Of a stretch of 22,545 bases of DNA, positions 1-8,040 are shown piece after piece. The notes under the pieces were generated by a model that saw nothing but the letters and a program-made list of their open reading frames with translations, was not told the DNA's origin and ran no database searches. This DNA is from a virus. The number at the start of each line of letters is the position of its first letter. Within the stretch, counting starts at the first letter, position 1. Position numbers and translations under genes: made by a program. Location of the stretch: positions 1 through 22,545 of the IMG/VR virus record IMGVR_UViG_3300043444_000295; one strand, 5' to 3'.

Positions 1-15
1 TATAATACTTTAACT

Positions 16-267
16 ATGTCTAAAAATATATTATCGGAAAATACAGTAATTGATAAATTACTATCTTTATTTATAAAATCAAAAGCTGAAAATCAAAGTG
101 ATAGATTTTTATCAAATATAAAACAAAAAGACCCTGCTTCTGCTAAAGCTTGGGATAAAGTCGATAAATATATGGAAGCTGCTTTGCGTGCTGCTAGAGC
201 CGATTTAAAAGCAAGTGGTATATCTACCAAAGATTTGGATAAAAGATTAAAGCAGTTTGATAATTAA
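16..267 (+). CDS. Small unknown protein preceding the tape-measure gene
   Basis: This 83-residue protein is not recognised. It is charged and looks mainly helical, with no signal peptide, membrane segment or cysteine. The centre (about residues 38-62) is a Lys/Ala-rich helix. The frame is open upstream of the chosen ATG to the window edge, so the real gene may begin outside the window and this could be the C-terminal part of a longer protein. It ends 20 bases before the tape-measure candidate and is probably co-transcribed with it. In many tailed phages the gene just before the tape measure encodes a tail-assembly chaperone, but nothing in the sequence proves that role here. Confidence 0.6.
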   Translation: MSKNILSENTVIDKLLSLFIKSKAENQSDRFLSNIKQKDPASAKAWDKVDKYMEAALRAARADLKASGISTKDLDKRLKQFDN

Positions 268-287
268 ATAACTGATTTCCAATACTA

Positions 288-2867
288 ATGGCTAAAAAAA
301 CTCCAAAAACTGATGGATTCGATGCATCATCGTTGAGAGATTTCGAAGATTACGAATTATCTCTTAATAGTATTACAAATCAATTAGGTAAGCAGAACGA
401 TATTTACAAACGAATCAAAACAAATCTAAAAGACTCAAAACTTTTAGTAAATAGTATTGCGGATAAAATTGAGCAAGCTACTGATTTAGAAGATAAGCAT
501 AGGAGACAAATAGAAAAAGCTGCACAAGCTTATAAAGAATCAAAGAAAAGTATTACAGATGCCGCTTTACAATTGAAAAAGCGTGAAATAACTCAAAAAG
601 AATATAATTCACTTATTATAAGGGCTAGAGATAACTTTAAAGAAGTTGTAAGCCAAATTGATACAAGCAATAAATCAGCTAAGAGAACATATGATACTCT
701 TGTAAAAAGTAATAAAGAATTATTGGCATTTGCAGATGCGGCAGAAAAGAGTACTAAGAAAATAGAAAAAATAGAATCGATTGTAGATGATATTGGTGGG
801 AGTGGAGTTGAAGGCGTTAGAGAATTAGGTGATGTACTTAAAAGTGCTGCAAATGGTGGTAAAGGATTAGCAGCTGCATTAGGAGCTGCTGCTGGTGTAT
901 TAGCTGGTATGGCTTACAATTATGGATTAATTGGTGATAAGCTTGGTACAATTGCCGGTTATGATAAAAATATAGCAGGATTACAAGGAGAGATAGACCA
1001 AATTAACCAAAAGGTTGATATGGGTATGAAAGGTTTCGGAAAACGAAACTTTGTTATGGAAGAAGCAATGCTTCAATTCAACGCATCCTTACAACAAATG
1101 GGTGCACAATTTCAAGCTGCATCTAAGACCGCATTATTTGGTAATAAATTAGGAAGTGTTGGGTATGGAGCAGCTCAATTGCAATTAGCAGGAATTAGTG
1201 CAGACCAAATAGCGGAGGCAATGCAAAGCGCAGCTGATGCAACAGGTAAAATGCCAACCGGAAAAATGGGCGCTGATATGAGTATAATGGCTCAGCGTAC
1301 CGGTCAATCCGTTGATAATATTGCACAAATAAATGATATTTTTCAAAGGTTGGATGGTATTAGTGCAACAACTGCGTTAAATTTACAAGAAGGTGTTAGA
1401 AGTATGGCTTCTAAAGCGGGGGTAAATTTAGCAGGTGCTATGACTGAAATCGCAGAAGCTTCTAAAGATGCAATAAGTTATCAAATAAGAAGTACAAGTC
1501 AATTAGCTAAGCAAGTAATATACGCTAAATCATTGGGTGTTAGTTTTAATGAAGTTGCAAAGGCTGGGCAAAGTATGGTATTGAACTACAAAGATAGTAT
1601 CAAAGCCGAAATGAGTTTATCAGCAATGCTTGGTAAAAATGTAAACCTATCAGAAGTTCGTTCTAAATTTATGAGTGGTGACCAAGAAGGTGCGATGAAA
1701 GCGCTTAAGGCACAGGGATTAAATCCAAAAGATATGAATATGTTCCAACAACAAGCTTTACAACAAGCTTTAGGTGGGATGGATTTAAATTCTATACAGA
1801 AAATATCAGAAAGAAGTGGTACTACCGGTGGTAATTTAAAAGCAGGAAGTACTGAAGCTGGTAATAAAACATATTTAGCAAGTAAACAGGCTGCCGAATC
1901 TGGATTAGCAGCGGCAAACGCAATGATATCAGCAGCAACTGAATTGAAATCAATTGCATTACAAGCTGAAAAAGAACAACAAAGGCAAGATGCCATTATA
2001 AATAATGTTGGTAAAATAGCCGACAAGATGAATCAAATAAAACAAGAAGAATTTAAAAAGAATGCCGAAACAATGCTTACAACTGCATTGATAGGGATTG
2101 TAGTTGGTCTTGTTACAACATATTTGGCTAGTAAAGGTGGTTCACTTTTCAAAGGGTTAGGTAATCTTTTCAAAACGAGTGAAAAAGTTGCACCAAAAGT
2201 TGCATCAAAAACAACAGCTAAAGTAGCCGAAAAGACAGCAGTTAAAGCAGCTGAAAAAACTACTGCAAAAGCAGTTGAAAAAACTACTGCAAAAGTAGCT
2301 GAAAAAGTGGTAGCAAAAACGGCTGGTAAAGCATTAGGAAAATCTTTACTTAAAAAAATCCCACTTTTGGGTTTAGGTGCTGGTTTATTGTTTGCCGGAC
2401 AAAGAGCGATGGCAGGTGATTTTGCAGGAGCTGGATTAGAGTTAGCATCGGGCGCAGCTGGTACAATTCCAGGCGTAGGAACGGCTGCTTCCGTAGGTAT
2501 TGATGCTGCACTTGCTGCAAGGGATATGGGTGCATTTGGAGGAGTACCTGGTTCAGAAACCAAAAAGCCCGAAGCTATTAAAAAAGAATCAAAACCAACA
2601 GTAGATGCCGTTAAAGAAACCGGAAAAAAGCAAGTTGAAGCACAAAGATTGGCTGTTGAAAAAGCAAGAGTAACATTGACGGAAACTCAATACAATACAA
2701 AATTGAACCAAGAATTGGTTACATTGTTGGGTGTAAACGCACAATTTTTACAACAAATAAGTGAAAATACGGCAAAAGATACAAGCGTTAATATAAATGG
2801 TAAAGTATTAAACAATACATTATTAAATCAAGCCCGTAGAAATTACGCAGTAGCTAGAACGCAATAA
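288..2867 (+). CDS. Tape-measure-like tail protein
   Basis: At 859 residues this is the longest protein in the window, and it has the build of a phage tape measure, the protein that sets tail length and sits inside the tail tube. Residues 15-165 are strongly charged and predicted coiled coil. Hydrophobic, Ala/Gly-rich segments that could insert in a membrane lie at about 193-210, 597-614 and 690-745. Residues 250-590 are Gln/Ala-rich helix. Residues 634-684 are a Lys/Ala/Thr/Glu repeat encoded partly by a duplicated 24-base unit. No peptidase or lysozyme motif was seen. T4 gp29 is shorter (about 590 residues), so a one-to-one match is not claimed. The following baseplate-like genes support the call. 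A different long internal virion protein remains possible. Confidence 0.62.
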   Translation: MAKKTPKTDGFDASSLRDFEDYELSLNSITNQLGKQNDIYKRIKTNLKDSKLLVNSIADKIEQATDLEDKHRRQIEKAAQAYKESKKSITDAALQLKKREITQKEYNSLIIRARDNFKEVVSQIDTSNKSAKRTYDTLVKSNKELLAFADAAEKSTKKIEKIESIVDDIGGSGVEGVRELGDVLKSAANGGKGLAAALGAAAGVLAGMAYNYGLIGDKLGTIAGYDKNIAGLQGEIDQINQKVDMGMKGFGKRNFVMEEAMLQFNASLQQMGAQFQAASKTALFGNKLGSVGYGAAQLQLAGISADQIAEAMQSAADATGKMPTGKMGADMSIMAQRTGQSVDNIAQINDIFQRLDGISATTALNLQEGVRSMASKAGVNLAGAMTEIAEASKDAISYQIRSTSQLAKQVIYAKSLGVSFNEVAKAGQSMVLNYKDSIKAEMSLSAMLGKNVNLSEVRSKFMSGDQEGAMKALKAQGLNPKDMNMFQQQALQQALGGMDLNSIQKISERSGTTGGNLKAGSTEAGNKTYLASKQAAESGLAAANAMISAATELKSIALQAEKEQQRQDAIINNVGKIADKMNQIKQEEFKKNAETMLTTALIGIVVGLVTTYLASKGGSLFKGLGNLFKTSEKVAPKVASKTTAKVAEKTAVKAAEKTTAKAVEKTTAKVAEKVVAKTAGKALGKSLLKKIPLLGLGAGLLFAGQRAMAGDFAGAGLELASGAAGTIPGVGTAASVGIDAALAARDMGAFGGVPGSETKKPEAIKKESKPTVDAVKETGKKQVEAQRLAVEKARVTLTETQYNTKLNQELVTLLGVNAQFLQQISENTAKDTSVNINGKVLNNTLLNQARRNYAVARTQ
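2253..2300 (+). repeat. Tandem 24-bp repeat inside the tape-measure gene
   Basis: Two adjacent 24-base units (2253-2276 and 2277-2300) differ at two positions. Both begin GAAAAAACTACTGCAAAAG. They encode the Glu-Lys-Thr-Thr-Ala-Lys type repeats at about residues 656-671. More diverged copies flank them, making a Lys/Ala-rich region at residues 634-684. The unit length is a multiple of three, so unit gain or loss would change protein length without a frameshift. Confidence 0.8.
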
Positions 2868-2916
2868 TCCAATAATTTATATTGCGAATATTTATAGTAA
2901 ACATATACATCTATAA

Positions 2917-4227
2917 ATGGCAACTCTTAAAGATTTATTTAAACAAAAAGAAACCGAAGTTTACGGAAAGACTGGTAAAATCTTTATCGAAAGTAGGGGA
3001 TTCATAAATCCACCTAGAGGTGCTGCATTACTCGCATCTTCTCCAAATGCGTTAGCTGATTTGATAGGAAATCAAATTGGTGGTGCTTGGGGTGGTAACG
3101 CAAATAGAGTATCTGATACTATATTTAAAAACAATACTCCATTTAGTAAACCTATAAGTTTATTCAAAACACAGCAAGGTTTAAAGAACGCAATTAAAAG
3201 TGGAGACCAATATTATATAAAACAATCCCCATCACCATCTTCTTTATTTGCACAAATTAAAAATGGAGGTTCAACTGTTGGTGGCGTATTAGCTAACGCT
3301 GCAATTAAAGCAGTTACTAAAGGTGGTTTAAAAAATATCAAAAAACAATTAGAAGGTTCGCCTGAAAACACATATGGTGTAAAATATGGAAATGCTGAAA
3401 ATGGAAAATTAATAAAAAATGATAAGAAATTTTCGGAATACTATAAAAATAAAGAAGGTAAATTACAAAAAAGAGATTTGGGATTTGGTGACAATGGTGC
3501 GTATTGGGAAGATGGTCAATATATAATAAATAATGCTGATAAAATTACAGATGATGAATTAAAGAAGGCAGAAAAAAACGGACATATTGTTGTTACTTTT
3601 GGTAAGATTATAGATGATATGTTAAATGTGGATTTCAATGTACCATTTATAGGGTCTGTTACCGGAATAAGTGAAGATATACAATCGGAATGGACCAATT
3701 TCAGATACATAGGTTCACCATTTAAAGTTAATAGATTTATCGGAGTCGAAAGAACTATTAAATTTAATTTAAAATTATATTATATCACTTCAAAAGAGAA
3801 GGATGTAATGATTAAAAAAATAAATTATTTAAAATCATTGACATTCCCAGATACAACCATAAAAACAATTACTTTTGGTGATGATAAAGAATCACAATAT
3901 TCAATTGCACCAAACATTGTAAAATTTAGTATGGGTTCTTTATATAAGAATATGCCAACTATATTAGAATCTTTATCGTTTACAATAGATGATAATATTT
4001 CTTGGCCAAAAATGGGATACAATAAATTTGATTGGGAAGTAGAAGAGAAAAATGATTTTGAAACCGATAATAACGATGAAAACTTTATGTATCCATCTGT
4101 TGTAAATGTAGCAATCAGTCTTAAAATTATTGAAAACCATAAAATAGATACATCAAATAATACAAAGGTTTACAAATATGATTTTGATGGATTAAATCAA
4201 AACGATAAATACACTATTAAGAAATAA
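2917..4227 (+). CDS. Tail-tube/baseplate-like structural protein
   Basis: This 436-residue protein has two parts. Residues 1-225 are Gly/Asn/Lys-rich and poorly conserved in appearance. Residues 235-415 are compact and beta-rich, with a pattern known from phage tube-domain and tube-initiator structural proteins: a 'GISEDIQSEW' segment near 250-259, 'YIGSP' near 264-268, an aromatic-basic strand near 275-290, 'KINYLKSLTFP' near 301-311 and a 'SLSFTIDDNISW' strand near 352-363. By position it could correspond to T4 gp48 or gp54, the proteins that connect baseplate and tube, but this is inference from layout and pattern. Its stop codon overlaps the next start by one base (TAATG), suggesting translational coupling. 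Confidence 0.55.
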   Translation: MATLKDLFKQKETEVYGKTGKIFIESRGFINPPRGAALLASSPNALADLIGNQIGGAWGGNANRVSDTIFKNNTPFSKPISLFKTQQGLKNAIKSGDQYYIKQSPSPSSLFAQIKNGGSTVGGVLANAAIKAVTKGGLKNIKKQLEGSPENTYGVKYGNAENGKLIKNDKKFSEYYKNKEGKLQKRDLGFGDNGAYWEDGQYIINNADKITDDELKKAEKNGHIVVTFGKIIDDMLNVDFNVPFIGSVTGISEDIQSEWTNFRYIGSPFKVNRFIGVERTIKFNLKLYYITSKEKDVMIKKINYLKSLTFPDTTIKTITFGDDKESQYSIAPNIVKFSMGSLYKNMPTILESLSFTIDDNISWPKMGYNKFDWEVEEKNDFETDNNDENFMYPSVVNVAISLKIIENHKIDTSNNTKVYKYDFDGLNQNDKYTIKK

Positions 4228-4529
4228 TGGCAAGTAGATATACATATTCAAAAATACAAACTGAAAAAGATACCAAAAAAAGATATTTGGGAAGTGTGAT
4301 ATATCCTAAAATAAATCCAACTGATAATGATATGTATATTATTTCAGAATCGAGTGATAGATTGGATTTATTGGCTCATAAATATTACGGAGATAAAAGT
4401 TTGTGGTGGGTTATAGCTGTGGCTAATAATTTAAATAACGCATCTCTCTACATCGGAGAAGGTGTACAATTAAGAATCCCATCTAATTTATCTCAAATTT
4501 TAAATGATTTAGAAAAGATAAATAGATAA
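4227..4529 (+). CDS. LysM/gp53-like baseplate protein
   Basis: This 100-residue protein resembles short LysM-like phage baseplate proteins of the gp53 or tail-protein-X kind. Residues 33-62 contain 'SDRLDLLAHKYYGDKSLWW', followed by an Ala-Asn-Asn segment and, near 75-86, 'YIGEGVQLRIPS', which ends in the typical Gly-x-x-Leu-x-Ile-Pro strand. Such proteins assemble into the baseplate wedge or hub, and the LysM-like fold does not necessarily bind peptidoglycan. T4 gp53 is about twice as long, so this would be a minimal version. The start codon shares a base with the preceding stop, and the next gene begins three bases after its stop. Confidence 0.65.
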   Translation: MASRYTYSKIQTEKDTKKRYLGSVIYPKINPTDNDMYIISESSDRLDLLAHKYYGDKSLWWVIAVANNLNNASLYIGEGVQLRIPSNLSQILNDLEKINR

Positions 4530-4532
4530 TAG

Positions 4533-6764
4533 ATGCCGTTTCCATTTGTAGCACCATTAAAATCCGAAATTAAAACAAAATTAACTAATAGAGAATCGCA
4601 TGATTTAAGCAATCATAAATTATCTCCGTTTGTTATACTATCATCCGGTGCGGTTGTAACAAATAAATCCGAAAATATATTAAAATCTATAAAAGATGGT
4701 GATTACGATAGTAATGCATATAAAGGATGTGTCATAACAAACCAAACTTCATTTGGTATGATGTATCAAACAGCCGAAACTATTTTGGGATATGATTTGA
4801 ATGGTAAACAAATAAAAATTACAGGCGAAAGTGGTAGAAGAATATCAACACCAATAATACAATCGGTAGAGATAGATACGGATGGTGGAAATAATACTTT
4901 AAAATCAGCCAATATAAAAATTAAGGTTATGAGTTTAAAGCAATTGGAAATGTTTGACCTTTTCTTTTTAAGACCTTCAATGCCAGTAGTTTTGGAATAT
5001 GGTTGGAATACTGATTTGGTTTTAAAAACAACAATAGATGGGTATTTATTATCTAAAAAACCATACGATGAATATAAATCCGAAGTTGCAAGTTATTTTA
5101 CAAAATACAAAGAATCTAAAGCAAATTATTTATTAGCATTAAAGGATACTGATTATAATTTTGATTATATGGTTGGTAAAGTTACCAATTTTACTTATTC
5201 TCCATCGGAAGATGGTACATACGATATTGATTTAGAAATATCAGCCGGAAATGAATTACAACTATGGATACCATTAAAACAAAGTACAGGTAAATCGGCT
5301 CAAGCAAAGAAAGATACACAAGCAGCTCCATATCAAAGTTGGTTAAATAAAATTTATGCAGATTTTAATTTACCAAATGTAATAACAAATTATAGTCAAA
5401 AAGATTGGGAAAAAGAATTTTTTAATTGGGGTATGATTAATCAGCAAGAAAAAGATAAAACAGTATCTTATACTCCATATATATCTTTCAAATTTGCATT
5501 AGAATTATTGACATTATCTCAAGTATTTAAATTTGATAAATCTAAATTAGTTTATTATTACGAAGATAAAGCAAAAACAAAACCTATAATTCCAATGAAT
5601 TCGCATAAATATATGTGTTCTACATCAGAAGATTTGATTATACCAACATATATTCCCGAATTTAAAAGAAATACACAAAAGGGAAAAGAAAATGAATTAC
5701 TATTGGTTACCGGTTCTAAGAATATACAAGAATGTAAAGTAAATGGTAAAGAATTTAATATATCTACCAAAACTATATATGATAACAATGGTGTAGAATA
5801 TAAATTAGTTGAGAATGAAAAATATGGTAATTTACTAAATGTATTCTTAAATTATAATTCCGTTTTAAATGCATATAACCAATCAGCTACCCAAGCTGAT
5901 TTTATTAATAACATTTTAGCAATTGTTAATGAGAACACATTTGGATTATGTAAGATGGAATTAATGTCTCAAACCGATGATGCAACGCATGCATTAAAAA
6001 GTTTATCAATAATTGATTATAAATTAAAAGGATTGAATCCACCAACTACATCATCTAAAGATACATATAAATTTAAAATTGGACCAAATTCAATATTGAA
6101 AGAATTTAGCTTTAATATGGAATTGAGTACATTGGCACAGGCGCAAGCTATGTATCAATCTCAATTGAATTTAGATAGTATAATGCGTGGCGGTGAACTG
6201 GATAATTCTACAAATGCTCAATTAAATGAGGGAGCTTATAAATTATTTGATTTATCGTATGCAAAAAATTCAGAAGGATGGTTTTCTGTAAACGAAATAA
6301 ATAAAGAAATTGTTATAGAATCTGCGAAAAACGCAAAAGAAAAAGAAAAAAATGCAAATGTAGGTAGTACGACACCACCCGCTGAAGATGAAGAAGTAGA
6401 TAAGCAGCCAACGGATTTAGCGGAATTGATAAAAGATAAATCGGTTAAATTTAAAACAATTGTTAATAATTCTTCTAAAATAAAAACATATATCTTTTTA
6501 GATAAAGGAGTTATTCAAAATGTTATTGGTAAAGAGGAACAAGGTTCTGCATTAACCTATTTAGATATTTCCTTAGCAATAGATGGAATTAGTGGATTTA
6601 GTTGTGGAGAATATTTTAATATAGAAGGTATACCTGAAATTTACAATAGAAATGGGTATTTTCAAATAACGAATGTTAAGCAGGGAATAGATGATAATGG
6701 TTGGAAAACTACTATTGAGGCTGGGTATAGAATTGATATTGAAAAAGCAAATTCTAAAAAATAA
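4533..6764 (+). CDS. Large baseplate-like structural protein
   Basis: At 743 residues and beta-rich, it lies in the middle of the baseplate block. Residues 95-170 hold a strand-rich domain with 'PVVLEYGW' (about 151-158). Residues 211-236 hold 'VGKVTNFTYSPSEDGTYD' followed by alternating hydrophobic residues. This resembles hub or baseplate proteins of T4-like marine phages that I recall only at pattern level. The central 260-560 region is Lys/Asn/Tyr-rich. Residues 600-640 are a charged linker with Pro-Pro and Glu-Asp-Glu, and 640-743 form a second beta domain. No enzymatic motif was seen. The role as a hub (T4 gp27-like) or other baseplate protein is inferred from order and length and is not established. 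Confidence 0.5.
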   Translation: MPFPFVAPLKSEIKTKLTNRESHDLSNHKLSPFVILSSGAVVTNKSENILKSIKDGDYDSNAYKGCVITNQTSFGMMYQTAETILGYDLNGKQIKITGESGRRISTPIIQSVEIDTDGGNNTLKSANIKIKVMSLKQLEMFDLFFLRPSMPVVLEYGWNTDLVLKTTIDGYLLSKKPYDEYKSEVASYFTKYKESKANYLLALKDTDYNFDYMVGKVTNFTYSPSEDGTYDIDLEISAGNELQLWIPLKQSTGKSAQAKKDTQAAPYQSWLNKIYADFNLPNVITNYSQKDWEKEFFNWGMINQQEKDKTVSYTPYISFKFALELLTLSQVFKFDKSKLVYYYEDKAKTKPIIPMNSHKYMCSTSEDLIIPTYIPEFKRNTQKGKENELLLVTGSKNIQECKVNGKEFNISTKTIYDNNGVEYKLVENEKYGNLLNVFLNYNSVLNAYNQSATQADFINNILAIVNENTFGLCKMELMSQTDDATHALKSLSIIDYKLKGLNPPTTSSKDTYKFKIGPNSILKEFSFNMELSTLAQAQAMYQSQLNLDSIMRGGELDNSTNAQLNEGAYKLFDLSYAKNSEGWFSVNEINKEIVIESAKNAKEKEKNANVGSTTPPAEDEEVDKQPTDLAELIKDKSVKFKTIVNNSSKIKTYIFLDKGVIQNVIGKEEQGSALTYLDISLAIDGISGFSCGEYFNIEGIPEIYNRNGYFQITNVKQGIDDNGWKTTIEAGYRIDIEKANSKK

Positions 6765-6772
6765 TTATTAGT

Positions 6773-7147
6773 ATGTATAATGATTTAATTAAAGATAAGG
6801 AACTACATTCATTACAAACTCCAAAAACATTTGTACCATTACCATCTTTAAACGATTATGATTATGGCAGTATTGATAGATATTTTTGCCAAAGAGCAAA
6901 TGATGTAAATGGATTTGTGTATGAAATAAATGAATCCGAATACGAATCATTGACACATAATCCATATTGGATAACCGCTACAATGCGATGGAGAATATCG
7001 GGGCCAAAAGATGTTGTATATTCGAATTCTGGTAAAATAACTGATATGGGTGTATATTCATCAAATAGTGCATCAATTGCTATAACATCTTCGAAGATTA
7101 AAAATTTAGGTTTATATTTACCCAATCTACTTCAGTTCCATAAGTGA
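6773..7147 (+). CDS. Small unknown protein at the end of the virion block
   Basis: This 124-residue protein is unrecognised. It is soluble-looking, rich in Tyr, Ser and Asn, with no signal peptide or membrane segment. Residues 35-60 contain a Cys and a run of acidic and aromatic residues, and 67-75 hold a 'WITATMRWRISGP' strand. It starts eight bases after the large baseplate-like gene and is the last gene before a hairpin and T-rich tract, so it is most likely a minor virion or baseplate component expressed with the upstream genes. Its TGA stop lies inside the hairpin stem. Confidence 0.6.
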   Translation: MYNDLIKDKELHSLQTPKTFVPLPSLNDYDYGSIDRYFCQRANDVNGFVYEINESEYESLTHNPYWITATMRWRISGPKDVVYSNSGKITDMGVYSSNSASIAITSSKIKNLGLYLPNLLQFHK

Positions 7148-7177
7148 TATAAATCACTAATATTTTATTTGTTTTTG
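7143..7177 (+). terminator. Probable terminator at the end of the virion block
   Basis: A six-base-pair stem AGTGAT/ATCACT (7143-7148 and 7153-7158) with a four-base loop is followed by a T-rich tract ending in five T residues (7172-7176). It overlaps the stop of the preceding gene and precedes a promoter-like site. The stem is short and only moderately GC-containing, so it may be a weak terminator. Confidence 0.5.
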
Positions 7178-7199
7178 TAGAAAAATTTATATATATTTA
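7168..7199 (+). promoter_or_regulatory. Bacteroidota-type promoter for the PhyH gene (one mismatch)
   Basis: TTTG (7168-7171) and TATATTTA (7192-7199) are separated by exactly 20 bases. The second box matches the Bacteroidota -7 element TAnnTTTG except for the last base. The expected transcript start leaves a leader of about 18 bases. The same spacing is found at four better sites in this window. It partly overlaps the T-tract of the probable terminator. Confidence 0.45.
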
Positions 7200-7219
7200 T
7201 ATATAAACTAAATTAAGTT

Positions 7220-8002
7220 ATGGCAGAAATCAAACATTTAAATGAATCCGAAATCCAACAAATGACCTTCGATTGGAGGTATAGAGGTTGGACAGTATTA
7301 CAACTTCTTACTGAAGAAGAGTGTGATGAAATCAACGAAGAATTGGAACGATTAAGACAAGAACGTTCTAAGACTACAAAAGAAAATGGAGATGATTGGG
7401 GTGAGTGGGACCCGTTTGCATATCCACATAAAATTTCACCAAAATTAGAAAAATTATTTGCACATCCAAAAGTTTTGGAAGCATGTGAATTTCTTATGAA
7501 AGGAGAGGTTGTTGGATTACAAACTTGGTCATATTTTAAACCACCAGGACAATTGGGCAGAGACCAACATCAAAACGCTTTCTACACAGGATGTGGACAC
7601 AATGAAATCATTAATACCGCATTGGCATTAGATAATCACGATAAAGAAAATGGAGCAGTATGGAACTATGAGGGTTCTCATAGATTGCCTGTTTTACCAA
7701 TTGAAGTGGATGAGGAAAGAACAAAAACAAATCCAACATTTTGGAGAAACGAAAGAGGTAAACCATGTGTTATGCCAGAGGGACATGATTTCCGTAAAGT
7801 AGAAGGTTATTTGCAAAAAGGACAAGTGGTATTATTGCATTCGCATTGTGTACATGGTTCAGAACCAAATAACTCTAATAGATTCAGAAGAAACTTCTTA
7901 GGTGGATATTTGAAGAAAGGTGCATATTTTAATCAAGGTGGTCATATGAAAAGAGAACCAATTGATATGTACGAACTTCGTCAAAAACATTGGGGAGAAT
8001 AA
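7220..8002 (+). CDS. PhyH-type Fe(II)/2-oxoglutarate dioxygenase-like protein
   Basis: This 260-residue protein matches the phytanoyl-CoA dioxygenase (PhyH) family found in many T4-like marine phages. The N-terminal helix carries 'EEECDEINEELERLR' (about 32-46). 'RDQHQNAFY' (114-122) stands where the first metal-binding HxD motif is expected, with His117. 'ENGAVWNYEGSHRLP' (143-157) is a typical core strand. The distal metal His is probably His212 in 'HCVHGSEPNNSN', followed by an Arg (222-224) that would bind 2-oxoglutarate. The acidic ligand of HxD is Asn119 here, so normal iron binding is doubtful. The substrate is unknown. It is preceded by its own promoter-like site and a terminator, so it is separately expressed from the tail genes. 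Confidence 0.8.
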   Translation: MAEIKHLNESEIQQMTFDWRYRGWTVLQLLTEEECDEINEELERLRQERSKTTKENGDDWGEWDPFAYPHKISPKLEKLFAHPKVLEACEFLMKGEVVGLQTWSYFKPPGQLGRDQHQNAFYTGCGHNEIINTALALDNHDKENGAVWNYEGSHRLPVLPIEVDEERTKTNPTFWRNERGKPCVMPEGHDFRKVEGYLQKGQVVLLHSHCVHGSEPNNSNRFRRNFLGGYLKKGAYFNQGGHMKREPIDMYELRQKHWGE

Positions 8003-8034
8003 TTTGGATAATTAAAATATTTTTTGTATATTTG
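8003..8034 (+). promoter_or_regulatory. Bacteroidota-type promoter for the polymerase gene
   Basis: TTTG (8003-8006), 20 bases, TATATTTG (8027-8034) matches the -33/-7 promoter consensus fully. The start codon at 8041 is only seven bases after the -7 box, and an in-frame TAG at 8035-8037 rules out an earlier start, so the mRNA would be almost leaderless. Confidence 0.75.
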
Positions 8035-8040
8035 TAGGGT

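Noticed and set aside
2033-2563. A 176-codon open frame on the - strand opposite the tape-measure gene, and a 146-codon one at 1586-2026
   Set aside because: They mirror the Ala/Lys-rich coding strand, give Ala/Pro- or Ser-rich low-complexity translations, have no promoter, and all other genes run on the + strand.
2889-2919. T4 late-promoter-like strings (TATTTATA at 2889-2896, TATAAATG at 2912-2919)
   Set aside because: The first reads as TATAAATA only on the - strand, and the second overlaps the start codon. Such strings are expected by chance in AT-rich DNA.
7562-7570. Asp115 of 'RDQHQN' as an alternative dioxygenase metal ligand
   Set aside because: It precedes His117 instead of following it by two residues, so it does not fit the HxD geometry. 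It is mentioned only as an alternative to test.
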